Shown here in pieces: positions 1 to 7,905 of a DNA stretch of 64,000 bases. The position numbers and the translations under genes are program-made. The notes under the pieces were generated by a model. The model ran no database searches, was not told the DNA's origin, and saw only the letters and a program-made list of their open reading frames with translations. The stretch comes from an uncultured Propionibacteriaceae bacterium (lineage in GTDB: Bacteria > Actinomycetota > Actinomycetes > Propionibacteriales > Propionibacteriaceae): the NCBI GenBank assembly GCA_938012815.1, contig CALLVV010000001.1, positions 8,610-72,609 on the forward strand. The letters run 5' to 3'. Position 1 is the first letter of the stretch. Each line of letters starts with the position of its first letter.

Positions 1-2086
1 TCCCAAGCCGCTACGAGCACTTCCGGACCCAGCCGGGACTCGTCCCATGCCGTCAGCAGCGCCCCCGCTATGTCGTCGCGACCCTGCGGAGAGGCTCCGC
101 TCGCGAAGACGAAGGCGATGAGAGCCATGGGCAGATCCACGCGGAACACGGAGGCTATTGCCTCGGTGATCTCCCAACCGGAACTGCTGCCGAAGGGCAG
201 GTTCACTTGGGCGGCAGTGGTCGCCCATATGGGGTGTGCCGGAAGCAGGGTGCTGCCGATGCCGTGTTCCCCGCTGCGTTCTGGTGCTCGGCGTGTCTCA
301 TCCCACGGTCCCGTGATCCCGAGAGTCTTCGCGATCACGGGCTCGTCGCCTTCCAAGCGCACCCTGCGGCAGGCCTGATCGCCCTGCTCGTTCCCGGGGC
401 TGCCGGGGGGAACACAACTCATCCGGCCCGGTTCGGCGGGGGTTTTCAGCCAGAGATCGACGACTTCCTGCACGGTTCGTCCCCCGGTGACGCGGCCCGG
501 CAGGGCGCAGGGTGTGGTCTCGGTGAGGTCCATCCGGCCCAGGGCGACGAACAGGTCGATGGGCAACACCTCCACGTCCTTCTCGGCGTAGCGGCGCAGC
601 CGGTCCTGGAATTTCTGCCAGGAGACCCGGTTGTTCTTGTGAGAGGGGGTGGACAGCAGGCACGGCACCTGACCGATGGCATCCAGGACGTCGTTGCAGC
701 GCCGAATCGCGACCCGTGTGAGTGCCGCACCCCGGGGTGGCCTGCCACGTTCCTTCCGGCCGGTCACCCGCTGCATCCAGCGCTGCACCAGCTGCTTCCA
801 CATGCCGTGTGTGTTCGGGTCGGGGTTCAGCTTGTCGTGCAGCGTCTCGACGACGGCGTCGCGACCCTCGGCCCAGCCCAGCGCGACCAGCGCCGCCAGG
901 CCGCGTTCGTAGTCCTCAACGGGCGCCCAGTTTCCCGGGGCATCGCTGTCCAGCCGGTGGATCAGCTCGTCGAACTCCGCCTCATCCAGCGCCCGGTCCA
1001 GGTCGTCGATGGGCTCGGGAGGGATGCCGAGTGGGTCGCGCCACAGCCCCAGCGACTCGGTGGCTCCGGTGGTCGTGCTCCAGCCGTCGAGGAGTTCCCG
1101 GGCCAGTCCGGCGGCGGTGGAGTCGGGGCCGGTGGTGATCGCGGTGAGCATTTCCACCAGGTCCTGTGATGGGTCGTTCACCGAGCGCAGCGCTTTGAGG
1201 ACGGTGCGTTTGACGCCTTTTTCTTTGCGGGCCAGCACGTCCAGGGCCAGTGTGGTCAGGTGGTCCTCGCCCAGGCCGAGGGGCAGCAGCTGTTCGACTG
1301 CGAACTTCACGACGACGGGATCGGCGTTCGGCAGGGCCGCCAGGAACCGGTCGAGATGTCTCATGAGCAGAGGGGTCAGGCCCAGGTCAGTGATCAGGGT
1401 CAGGGCGAACTGCTGTGAGCTGCGGTCGTCGCCGCGTTCGAACACGTGGAGGAGCGCCAGCAGCAGGGCGTCGTCGTCGGTGGGTTCGGTCATCCGCAGA
1501 TCCGCGACGGCTTTCTGAATCTGGGTGTGCTGTTCAGAGCCGAGGTGCTGGATGAGGGCGTTCGGGGCGGCGCAGGCGGCGATGAAGTGTTCCTCCCAGC
1601 GGCGCCCGGGCCGGGGGTGGGCGGCGTTCTTCACCGCCCAGGCCGTCAGGAATCCGGGGTCGTCGGGAATCGGGAGGTCGTGGGCTATGACGAGTTCGTC
1701 GATCAGGGCGTGGATGTCAGCGTCGCCACGACGCTTCAGCAGTCGCGTGACGAAGTCGTCGCTCCAATCCGGGCCGTTGTCGATCAGCCACGAGATCAAC
1801 CGGTTTCGGGCGATGGCGGGGGACCACTTCAGCCGCCAGATCTCCTGCGGGGCGAAGACGGAGGCGCATTGCGCGGGGGTGGCGCCGACCGCCGCGGCCA
1901 GCAGTGGCAGGCGTCCCCACTCCTCGTTCTTTCCCAGGTGTCGACGCAGGGAGGGGATGGCCTTGCCGAGTGTCGTCCGGATCGCCGAACGGTCGGCCTC
2001 GGTGAGGTCGTCGAGGGCCACGACGAGATCCTTGAACGATTTCGATTCGAGAAGGAAAGCGGCCAGGGCGTCGGCGTTCCAGGTCA
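1..2086 (-). CDS. Large HEAT-like repeat protein, paralog A (3' end beyond window)
   Basis: An open frame starts with ATG at 2086 and runs off the left edge, giving 695 residues without a stop. It is clearly paralogous to the proteins at 7892-10492 and 11073-13544. All three share an N-terminal region with ACAAPNAL, a central RKEKGVKR motif followed by PSQDLV, and a PCLLSTPSH/THxxxxxxW motif. The helical, Leu/Ala-rich texture suggests alpha-solenoid (HEAT/ARM-like) repeats; no catalytic motif is visible. It resembles the actinobacterial DUF6493-type proteins that occur next to SWIM zinc-finger genes, but that family name is from memory and not verified. Function is unknown. It is the last gene of this minus-strand block inside the window, 42 bases downstream of vapC. 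Confidence 0.8.
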
Positions 2087-2128
2087 TGGGATGAACCTAT
2101 CCGCGATGGGCGACAAATCCACCCGCGA

Positions 2129-2524
2129 TCATCGCCGATTCGGTGTCAGAGCGGGAAGAGTCTCACCTCGGCCCGGTGGCGCCAGTTTCTTGTCACAGGT
2201 AATGAGGGGGACACCGAGCGCCTCGGCCAAGGCGAGGTAGCTGGCGTCATAGGCGGTGAACTGGTAACGGAGGTGCCAGATGCGTCCGGCGAGCAGCGCC
2301 GTGCTGTGGCGCTGAATGTTCAGCTGGAAGTACTCTTGCAGGGCCCGGTCAGCGGTCTCCGGGGCGAGTTTTCCCGCCAACGTCAGGCCGCGCAGTACCG
2401 ACAGGACCTCGAGGTCCAGCACGTGTGGGGCTGCGATGTCGCCGGTCAGTTCATCGAGCAGCGCCGGGTCGGTGTCACCTCCTACCAGAACCTCTATCAT
2501 GGCGGAGGCATCGACGACGATCAT
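2129..2524 (-). CDS. vapC: VapC-family PIN-domain ribonuclease toxin
   Basis: A 131-aa PIN-domain protein. It opens with the hallmark MIVVDASAMIEVL, which supplies the first acidic metal ligand (Asp5). The conserved acidic residues continue through the middle, and AYDASYLALAEALG precedes LITCDKKLA, as in VapC toxins. VapC enzymes are Mg2+-dependent RNases, usually acting on tRNA or rRNA, and are inhibited by VapB bound in the active site. The ATG overlaps the stop of the upstream antitoxin gene by four bases (ATGA), the normal translational coupling of a type II module. Length is typical and the acidic residues are intact, so the toxin is probably functional. Confidence 0.92.
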   Translation of the reverse strand: MIVVDASAMIEVLVGGDTDPALLDELTGDIAAPHVLDLEVLSVLRGLTLAGKLAPETADRALQEYFQLNIQRHSTALLAGRIWHLRYQFTAYDASYLALAEALGVPLITCDKKLAPPGRGETLPALTPNRR

Positions 2525-2748
2525 CGGCGATTCGCCGCGATCTCGGCCAGGATCTCCTCGCGGCCGGGCCCGGATGTGCGATCCATGATGCGGAGCCGGT
2601 CGATGATCTCCGCATTCGTGGGTCGCGACGCGATCTGCTTGAGTTCGGCGGCGACATAGGCCGACAAGGACTGTCCCCGCGCAGCGGCACGCTGCTTGAG
2701 CGTCTCGGCCACGTCGTCGGGCACATCGCGAATGTACAAGGTGGTCAT
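2521..2748 (-). CDS. vapB: VapB-type antitoxin (ribbon-helix-helix, FitA-like)
   Basis: A 75-aa antitoxin. The N-terminal MTTLYIRDVPDDVAETLKQR is a typical ribbon-helix-helix strand plus helix of FitA/VapB antitoxins. The C-terminal half (RLRIMDRTSGPGREEILAEI) is the toxin-neutralising tail. It lies directly upstream of vapC with a 4-base overlap. Almost no leader separates the ATG from the putative promoter/operator repeats at 2754-2774, so translation may be leaderless. The RHH domain would bind those repeats and repress the operon. Confidence 0.9.
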   Translation of the reverse strand: MTTLYIRDVPDDVAETLKQRAAARGQSLSAYVAAELKQIASRPTNAEIIDRLRIMDRTSGPGREEILAEIAANRR

Positions 2749-2753
2749 AAAAC

Positions 2754-2774
2754 TATGCTAGCAGTATGCAAGCA
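2754..2774 (-). promoter_or_regulatory. vapBC promoter/operator: two tandem 10-bp repeats
   Basis: Two near-identical decamers, TATGCTAGCA and TATGCAAGCA, lie in direct orientation one base apart. The first contains the palindrome TGCTAGCA (2756-2763). They end six bases before the vapB start codon, and no Shine-Dalgarno sequence is visible. Position and symmetry suit an autoregulatory RHH operator overlapping the -10 region (inference). Confidence 0.5.
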
Positions 2775-2836
2775 CGGCTTCATGGGGCGGTGTTCGGTAT
2801 CGAACCCGCGCGTGGGGCGGTCAAGGGCTTTCGTGT

Positions 2837-3490
2837 TCAGAATTGCGCGTCTTCCCTCGGGCCTGTTCTTTCGTGGGTCACGAAGTTCACGGCCCCGGCG
2901 ACATCTGCGATGAACTTCTCGTCCGGAGGCGGAATCTCCTCCACGACTGTCCGCAACTCCTGTCCGGTGTGGTGAACCATCGGGGTGGCTTCGACGATCC
3001 GTTTCGCGACCGTCACCGCTTTGCTGGTGCCCTTCCGGGCGGCCAGTGCTGTGACGTTCGGCAGGTCGACGGCGACTCCCGCGGCCCGCACCTCCGGGAG
3101 GTGGTGCAGCACCGCCTCCAGCAGGCCGAGCGCGGAGGCGGGGACCTGTTTCATTCCCGCCAGTTCCTCGCACACCTCCACCAGCAGCGGCCACACGAGG
3201 GCCAGGCCACCCGTGTCCGCGACGTGGTTGAGGGTTTTAACCAGCCGGTGGGGCGGGGTTTCCAAGTGGGTCCGCCACGGGTTGCGCCAGGCCGCGACGA
3301 GGTCGCTGGCCAGCAGTCGGCCGTCGTTCCAGGCGTCGATCAGCAAAACGGCGACCTCGTCCCAGGAGTCGGGAGGCAGCTGCGCGCACACCCCGACGAC
3401 CGCCAGCGACGGCACCGATCCGAACGACCGGGCCGCTCTGACGAACCCCTGCAACACTCGCAGGGCCTGCCACCCCTGGCTTCCCTCGGG
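2837..3490 (-). pseudogene. 3' fragment of a fourth HEAT-like paralog
   Basis: About 218 codons closely match the C-terminal quarter of the paralogs at 7892-10492 and 11073-13544. Shared motifs include GGLALVWPLLVEVCEELAG, HHLPEVRAAGVAVDLPNV and ARKGTSKAVTVAKRIV. An in-frame TAG at 3491-3493 lies just where homology begins, so the N-terminal three quarters are missing. A GTG at 3455-3457 could restart translation, but the piece is most simply a deletion remnant. After the shared C-terminal motif it carries a 45-residue tail (EATPMVHHTGQELRTVVEE...) that the other copies lack. The YobI-like NTPase gene lies immediately upstream, so its insertion may have caused the truncation (inference). Confidence 0.75.
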
Positions 3491-3588
3491 CTAAAGAATC
3501 AGCTGGGGAAAGTCCAGGCGCCCCTATGGATAAGCCTCGTTGTCCGTCGAGCTGAAGTGTGGTGACGTGAGGGCGAGATTGGCGGGTG

Positions 3589-6500
3589 TCAGAGAATACG
3601 CACCTTCTGCCTGCCTCTCGGTCCTCCGCTGGGTAGTTCAATGAGTTTGTCACGCTTGAGGCGGTCTAGCACCGATTTCGTTGAGGCTGTCACGGGAACA
3701 TCGAATTCATGGCTGGTCTCGCCGTTGAAGCCGCCGTACTCGCCACCGAGTGAGCCAAGGATGTACTTGATTTCCTGCCCACTCATCTCATCTTCCGGGG
3801 TGGCCAGTTGCCAGAGGATTTGCTCTGGCACTGCCGAATAGGGTGCAACCATCCGTACGCAGGCAGGTTTCAAGCGGATCTGCTTGGCGTGGGCGAAGGC
3901 TGCGGCAGCGGAAAGGGTAGCGCTCTCTGTATCGGCGTCGGCGGCATAGGATTCAAGATCCTGAATCACACGTACTTTGAGCGAATCGGGAACCTGTGGA
4001 TCGGCGAGAAGCTCATGCACATGCCCTGCAATGAAGGATGGCGTCAGGAAACTTTCCGCTGAGGTTGAGACCTTGAATGCGGCGGATACCGACGCCCATC
4101 CGCCTGTGAGGAAGTGGGTGAAGGTGTCAGCGGTGTCCGGCAGGAGCCCAGATTCGAGAGCGTGGGCCAGAAGATCATCCCCGGATGGTTGAATCTCCGT
4201 CACGGACGAGGAATCCAATGGTCGTTGCGGATTCAGCTGGAGCGCAAGCTGCACGCGGTCCTCGGCCTTCAAGCTGCTGGACGCGTTTAGGATCGTGACT
4301 GTCAGGTCGTGGAGGGAATCAGTCGAGGCTTCATCAAAGCCCGAGATTTCGATAGGTTTGCCTGACTCGCTGACCAGAATCTTTGCCAAGGGATCGTCTA
4401 CGCCAAATTCCTTTGAGTAGGAATCGAGGTTTGCCACGTTTGGAACAAGCCTTTGTGATTCCGCGATTGACGTCCACGTGCTTTTAGGCGCGGTGGAAAG
4501 AGCGGGGAGTGACGCTTCAGGGTGGGTCAGTGCCAGCAAGGATCTAATTTGTGATTCGTTCCACTCGCTGGACTGCTCGGAAATAACGCTTGCCAAGGTT
4601 GAAGCGCTGTCCACGGCCCAGACCATGGAACTGTCACCCGTTACGGCATCGAGGTAGGTATCGATTTCATCTCGGCATCGCAGCCAAACGTCCTCATTCT
4701 TGAGGATGCGATCCAGCGTCAGTGGAGCCGTCTCCTCGAGATGAAGCGCGGTCCGCAGGTTGGAAAGGGTGAGGGTGTACGCGCCCTCCTTCACCAGCGC
4801 GGTTCGAATGCCGTCGGACAAGGGGGCGAGTGAAGGGACAATCAAATCCGAGCGCTGAGCGAATGACCAAACCGCAGCCACCCTGGCCGCATCATGCTCC
4901 TGGGTGAACGCCGTCAGGCTTGCGTGCCGGTCGACGATCAGGGCGCGTGCTTCTTCGCTCAGCGTGTAACGCTCCGTGTCGTGCGCTGCCAATAACGCCG
5001 CATCGAGAAGCTCCGTCCTCATATCCTCATCGCTGACCGCTCCGGGAAGCGCCAAGTGATCGAACACTCCGGACCAAGGATACCGAGCCAAGGCGGCGAT
5101 TAGCTTGACTTTGAAGGAGCTTGAATCATTGAAATACGCTTCCAAGAAGGCGCGGATGTCTTCACTTTGATTGGTTGCGATGAAGGCCACGACTTCCTCG
5201 GCTCGCGCTGGCAGACGATCGAGCAGGTGGTCAATGATCTGAATGTTGAGGACACTACGGGAACTGGTGAAGTCAGTCGGCGCTTGTTCAATAATGTTGA
5301 GCACCGCATTATTGGTTGTGAATTGGGCGTAGATGTCCATCTCGTTCGGCCAAACACTGTTACGAAAAAAGTTCGCCACATCAACGCCGAGGAAACTGCC
5401 ATAGAAGGCTGCTGAGTACTCCGCGTAGTATCGATCCACGAATCCGCGTCGCACGAGGTCACGTGCCAACTCGGACTTCAGGATTCTTGTCAGATGACGC
5501 TCGAAGGGATCACCTTTGAACTGATAGCGCGATTCACTGGACAGATCTTGGAAATTTGCACCGCGAAGCCAAGTCACTTCTTTGTCGATGGATGAGCGCT
5601 GCTCGGCAAGCTCCTCCACTGTCTGATCAGACCACCGGTAAGGCTCGGTGCATTCGGGGCAGATAACCGACAAGCCGGCGAAGGAGAGGTGATTGTAGTA
5701 ACCTGAACTTGCATACAAGTCGACCGATACATTCTGATTTTTGGCCACAGCTTTCCAGAAGGAAATTTCTTGGACTGAATCGGGGTTGAATGATTGATTC
5801 CCGACCGTGATGGAGCTAATGGAGTTTCCGTTATCTTTGAGTAGCTTTTGCAGGCGATTGCCAAGAGCTTGGGCAAGGTTCTTCTGCTGGTTTAGATGCC
5901 TTTTGTTGAGCACCGCGTCACGTCGCTCCCCCTGGAGTTTTGCGATCGCGTTGCGGATCAGGCGTCGACGTACTCTTTCGAGAGCATCCAGGTCGCTGGC
6001 GCGGCGAGGTAGTTTTTCGAAATCGGCCAGGTGGAAGTTCTTGTACACGACGATGGCGAACAGATTGTCCGCGGTCATGCCGGGTGCGCGATCCTGGCCC
6101 GGGATCCACAGGAGCCGCTCGGCGAAGACAGCGAACTCGTTGCAGATGTTGATCATGAGGCGCATGTCCGTGACATGCCGGGCGACAAGATCGAGCAAGC
6201 CCCGACTGATCCTCGTCTCCTCCGGCATGTTCAACTCCGCCACAGCAGCGCTCAGCAAGTCCCGTGCATTGTTGTGGGACAAGAACGGAACGACGGGGAT
6301 GACGATCTCAAAGAACTTCGTCCGATTCGCGCGCTCCACCTCTGCCTCGACAGCATCACGTTGAGACAAAGAGTTCGACTCGGTGACTCCCTCTTTGCTC
6401 TCCTCCTGAACGGGATCCCCAGGTGGCTCCTCGAAACCCGTCTCACTGCCGAGCTTCTCGAAGAGACTATCCTTGATGGCGTAGACGAACCGTAAAGGGT

Positions 6501-7341
6501 GTTCCTTGTCCTTCCAGGCGGCAGATGCGTTGATCAGGGTATTTAGTTCACGCAGCGAGTCGAAGATCCGTGGGTCATCAAACCTATCCAGGTCCTCGAA
6601 AACAACTACGTCAGGTTGCGTGGCTTCAAAAAAGGCCACGAGTTCATCAAGGTATTCGTCGAAATACGAATCAGGTGGGTCCGCAAACGAGATCGATGCC
6701 CCTCCGGTCGAGAACTGCGACACCAAGCGGTTGCCGACCAGCCGCCGGGCAACCCAGAAGGTAGCCGCCACCAGCGCCATGAACGCGGCCATAGGAAACG
6801 CCGGGTGGATATCCCCGAGGACATCCGGGTTTGGTCGCACCCCGAAGAACCACAGCAAGCCGCAAACGATAATACTCGACATGCCGGCGTCCAAAAGCGA
6901 CCTATACCGGCTCGGTTTCTTGCTACGAGCAAACCGAGATCGTTTGACCTCACCGGGAGCAGCTCGATAGATGAGTTGCTTGACCAACTCTTTCTGAATG
7001 CGGTTCGTAAGGTCTTCATCGCCATCGGGTCCAAGCGTGTTGATGCTGATCCGGAGCGTCTTCTGTCCTTTGTTTGACTGCCGGGCCAAGAACTCGTCGA
7101 GGATACTTGATTTGCCTGTCCCATATCGACCAGTGAGTGCGATGTTCTTGTTCTTGGGGTCCTCAACAGCAGACTCCAGATGGCGGACGTACGACTCATG
7201 CTGGCTCTGCTCGTACCGCGGTGCCAGAGACCGAAGTTTCACATCAGGAGCGGCTTTTGTGCCGAACGGGTCCGAGGCTGTGGAGTGCAGGCCAGAGGTG
7301 GGAGCGTCCGCAGCCTCGTCTGGCTGTCCGATCTGAAGCAT
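3589..7341 (-). CDS. YobI-like membrane-anchored P-loop NTPase
   Basis: A large NTPase of about 1250 aa. LRSLAPRYEQSQHESYVRHL precedes the Walker A GRYGTGKSS at about residues 71-79 from the chosen start, and a Walker B-like VVVFEDLDRFDD follows. This arrangement is that of YobI-family P-loop NTPases. Two hydrophobic stretches (SSIIVCGLLWFFGV and MAAFMALVAATFWVA) sit between Walker A and Walker B, so the protein is probably membrane-inserted. The remaining ~900 residues are helical with no recognised enzyme motif. I chose the ATG at 7341 (MLQIGQPDEA); an ATG at 7440 is in frame, but the extra 33 residues look unlike the family and follow directly on pseudogene debris. GC content and codon use are visibly lower than in the flanking paralogs, which suggests recent acquisition. 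A defence role is inference from the setting. Confidence 0.8.
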   Translation of the reverse strand: MLQIGQPDEAADAPTSGLHSTASDPFGTKAAPDVKLRSLAPRYEQSQHESYVRHLESAVEDPKNKNIALTGRYGTGKSSILDEFLARQSNKGQKTLRISINTLGPDGDEDLTNRIQKELVKQLIYRAAPGEVKRSRFARSKKPSRYRSLLDAGMSSIIVCGLLWFFGVRPNPDVLGDIHPAFPMAAFMALVAATFWVARRLVGNRLVSQFSTGGASISFADPPDSYFDEYLDELVAFFEATQPDVVVFEDLDRFDDPRIFDSLRELNTLINASAAWKDKEHPLRFVYAIKDSLFEKLGSETGFEEPPGDPVQEESKEGVTESNSLSQRDAVEAEVERANRTKFFEIVIPVVPFLSHNNARDLLSAAVAELNMPEETRISRGLLDLVARHVTDMRLMINICNEFAVFAERLLWIPGQDRAPGMTADNLFAIVVYKNFHLADFEKLPRRASDLDALERVRRRLIRNAIAKLQGERRDAVLNKRHLNQQKNLAQALGNRLQKLLKDNGNSISSITVGNQSFNPDSVQEISFWKAVAKNQNVSVDLYASSGYYNHLSFAGLSVICPECTEPYRWSDQTVEELAEQRSSIDKEVTWLRGANFQDLSSESRYQFKGDPFERHLTRILKSELARDLVRRGFVDRYYAEYSAAFYGSFLGVDVANFFRNSVWPNEMDIYAQFTTNNAVLNIIEQAPTDFTSSRSVLNIQIIDHLLDRLPARAEEVVAFIATNQSEDIRAFLEAYFNDSSSFKVKLIAALARYPWSGVFDHLALPGAVSDEDMRTELLDAALLAAHDTERYTLSEEARALIVDRHASLTAFTQEHDAARVAAVWSFAQRSDLIVPSLAPLSDGIRTALVKEGAYTLTLSNLRTALHLEETAPLTLDRILKNEDVWLRCRDEIDTYLDAVTGDSSMVWAVDSASTLASVISEQSSEWNESQIRSLLALTHPEASLPALSTAPKSTWTSIAESQRLVPNVANLDSYSKEFGVDDPLAKILVSESGKPIEISGFDEASTDSLHDLTVTILNASSSLKAEDRVQLALQLNPQRPLDSSSVTEIQPSGDDLLAHALESGLLPDTADTFTHFLTGGWASVSAAFKVSTSAESFLTPSFIAGHVHELLADPQVPDSLKVRVIQDLESYAADADTESATLSAAAAFAHAKQIRLKPACVRMVAPYSAVPEQILWQLATPEDEMSGQEIKYILGSLGGEYGGFNGETSHEFDVPVTASTKSVLDRLKRDKLIELPSGGPRGRQKVRIL

Positions 7342-7443
7342 GGGATCAGTATCTCGGAGAATCGTGAGCGAAGCAGGCTCGGCGTCCCCACACCAGTAGT
7401 GTTCCAGGGTCCCTCGACATGCCAAGGTGTGCATGCTCATCTA

Positions 7444-7740
7444 CGACTCCGATCCGATCGCCACAGCGGCCAAGCCGGTTTCTCGGATGTGGTCCTCGGG
7501 TCCCCTGTGAGGGGTCATCCTGTGAAAGTCGTCATCGGGGTCGGTCTCCTTGCCAGCTCATTTCGAGAGGAATTCGAACCCTTCGATTCGGTTCACGGCA
7601 TTCTGGAAGTCCTTCACACTGTCCACCAGATCCAGTACGACAACCATGCTCGGGGCGGTTTCGTCGGGAAGTTCCCGCCCAAGTTCAACCCGTTTGGCGT
7701 CGAAGGCTGAGTTCAGATCGCGGAATCGCGGGCCGAGTCT
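7444..7740 (-). pseudogene. N-terminal remnant of a subtilase (S8 family) protease
   Basis: Read on the minus strand, the frame RLGPRFRDLNSAFDAK, then SVKDFQNAVNRIEGFEFL, then ETDPDDDFHR resembles the pre-catalytic N-terminal region of S8 peptidases that are paired with AAA ATPases. It is interrupted by TGA at 7558-7560 and ends at TAG at 7441-7443. No catalytic Asp-His-Ser segment remains. It overlaps, in a different frame, the end of the ATPase-like remnant at 7713-7905, the arrangement expected of an ATPase-subtilase operon. The next in-frame codons belong to the NTPase gene at 3589-7341. Assignment rests on recalled family motifs only. Confidence 0.5.
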
Positions 7741-7905
7741 CTGAGGCTGTCGTTGCGCCCCGGACCCGACACGGCTCTGCGACGAACACCCATCGCGAAC
7801 TCCTCGAACTCGGCGAAACTTGCCCCGACGAGTTTTTCGGTGAGGGTGCGCGGGGCGAAACCGAGGTCACCGCCGAGGGAGGCCAGTTTCTTCAGGAACC
7901 TTGAA
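7713..7905 (-). pseudogene. C-terminal remnant of an AAA-type ATPase
   Basis: The frame FLKKLASLGGDLGFAPRTL, then TEKLVGASFAEFEEFAMGV, then RRRAV resembles the C-terminal lid helices of AAA ATPases that precede subtilase genes. It ends at TGA 7713-7715. It is fused at its 5' side to the end of paralog B, which terminates in another frame at 7892. The Walker motifs are gone. Together with the adjoining S8 remnant it looks like the junction of a lost two-gene operon, with most of both genes deleted. Confidence 0.45.

Noticed and set aside
7341..7440. Longer start of the YobI-like NTPase at 7440
   Set aside because: The extra residues follow straight on from the S8 remnant frame and do not resemble the family N-terminus; ATG 7341 is preferred.
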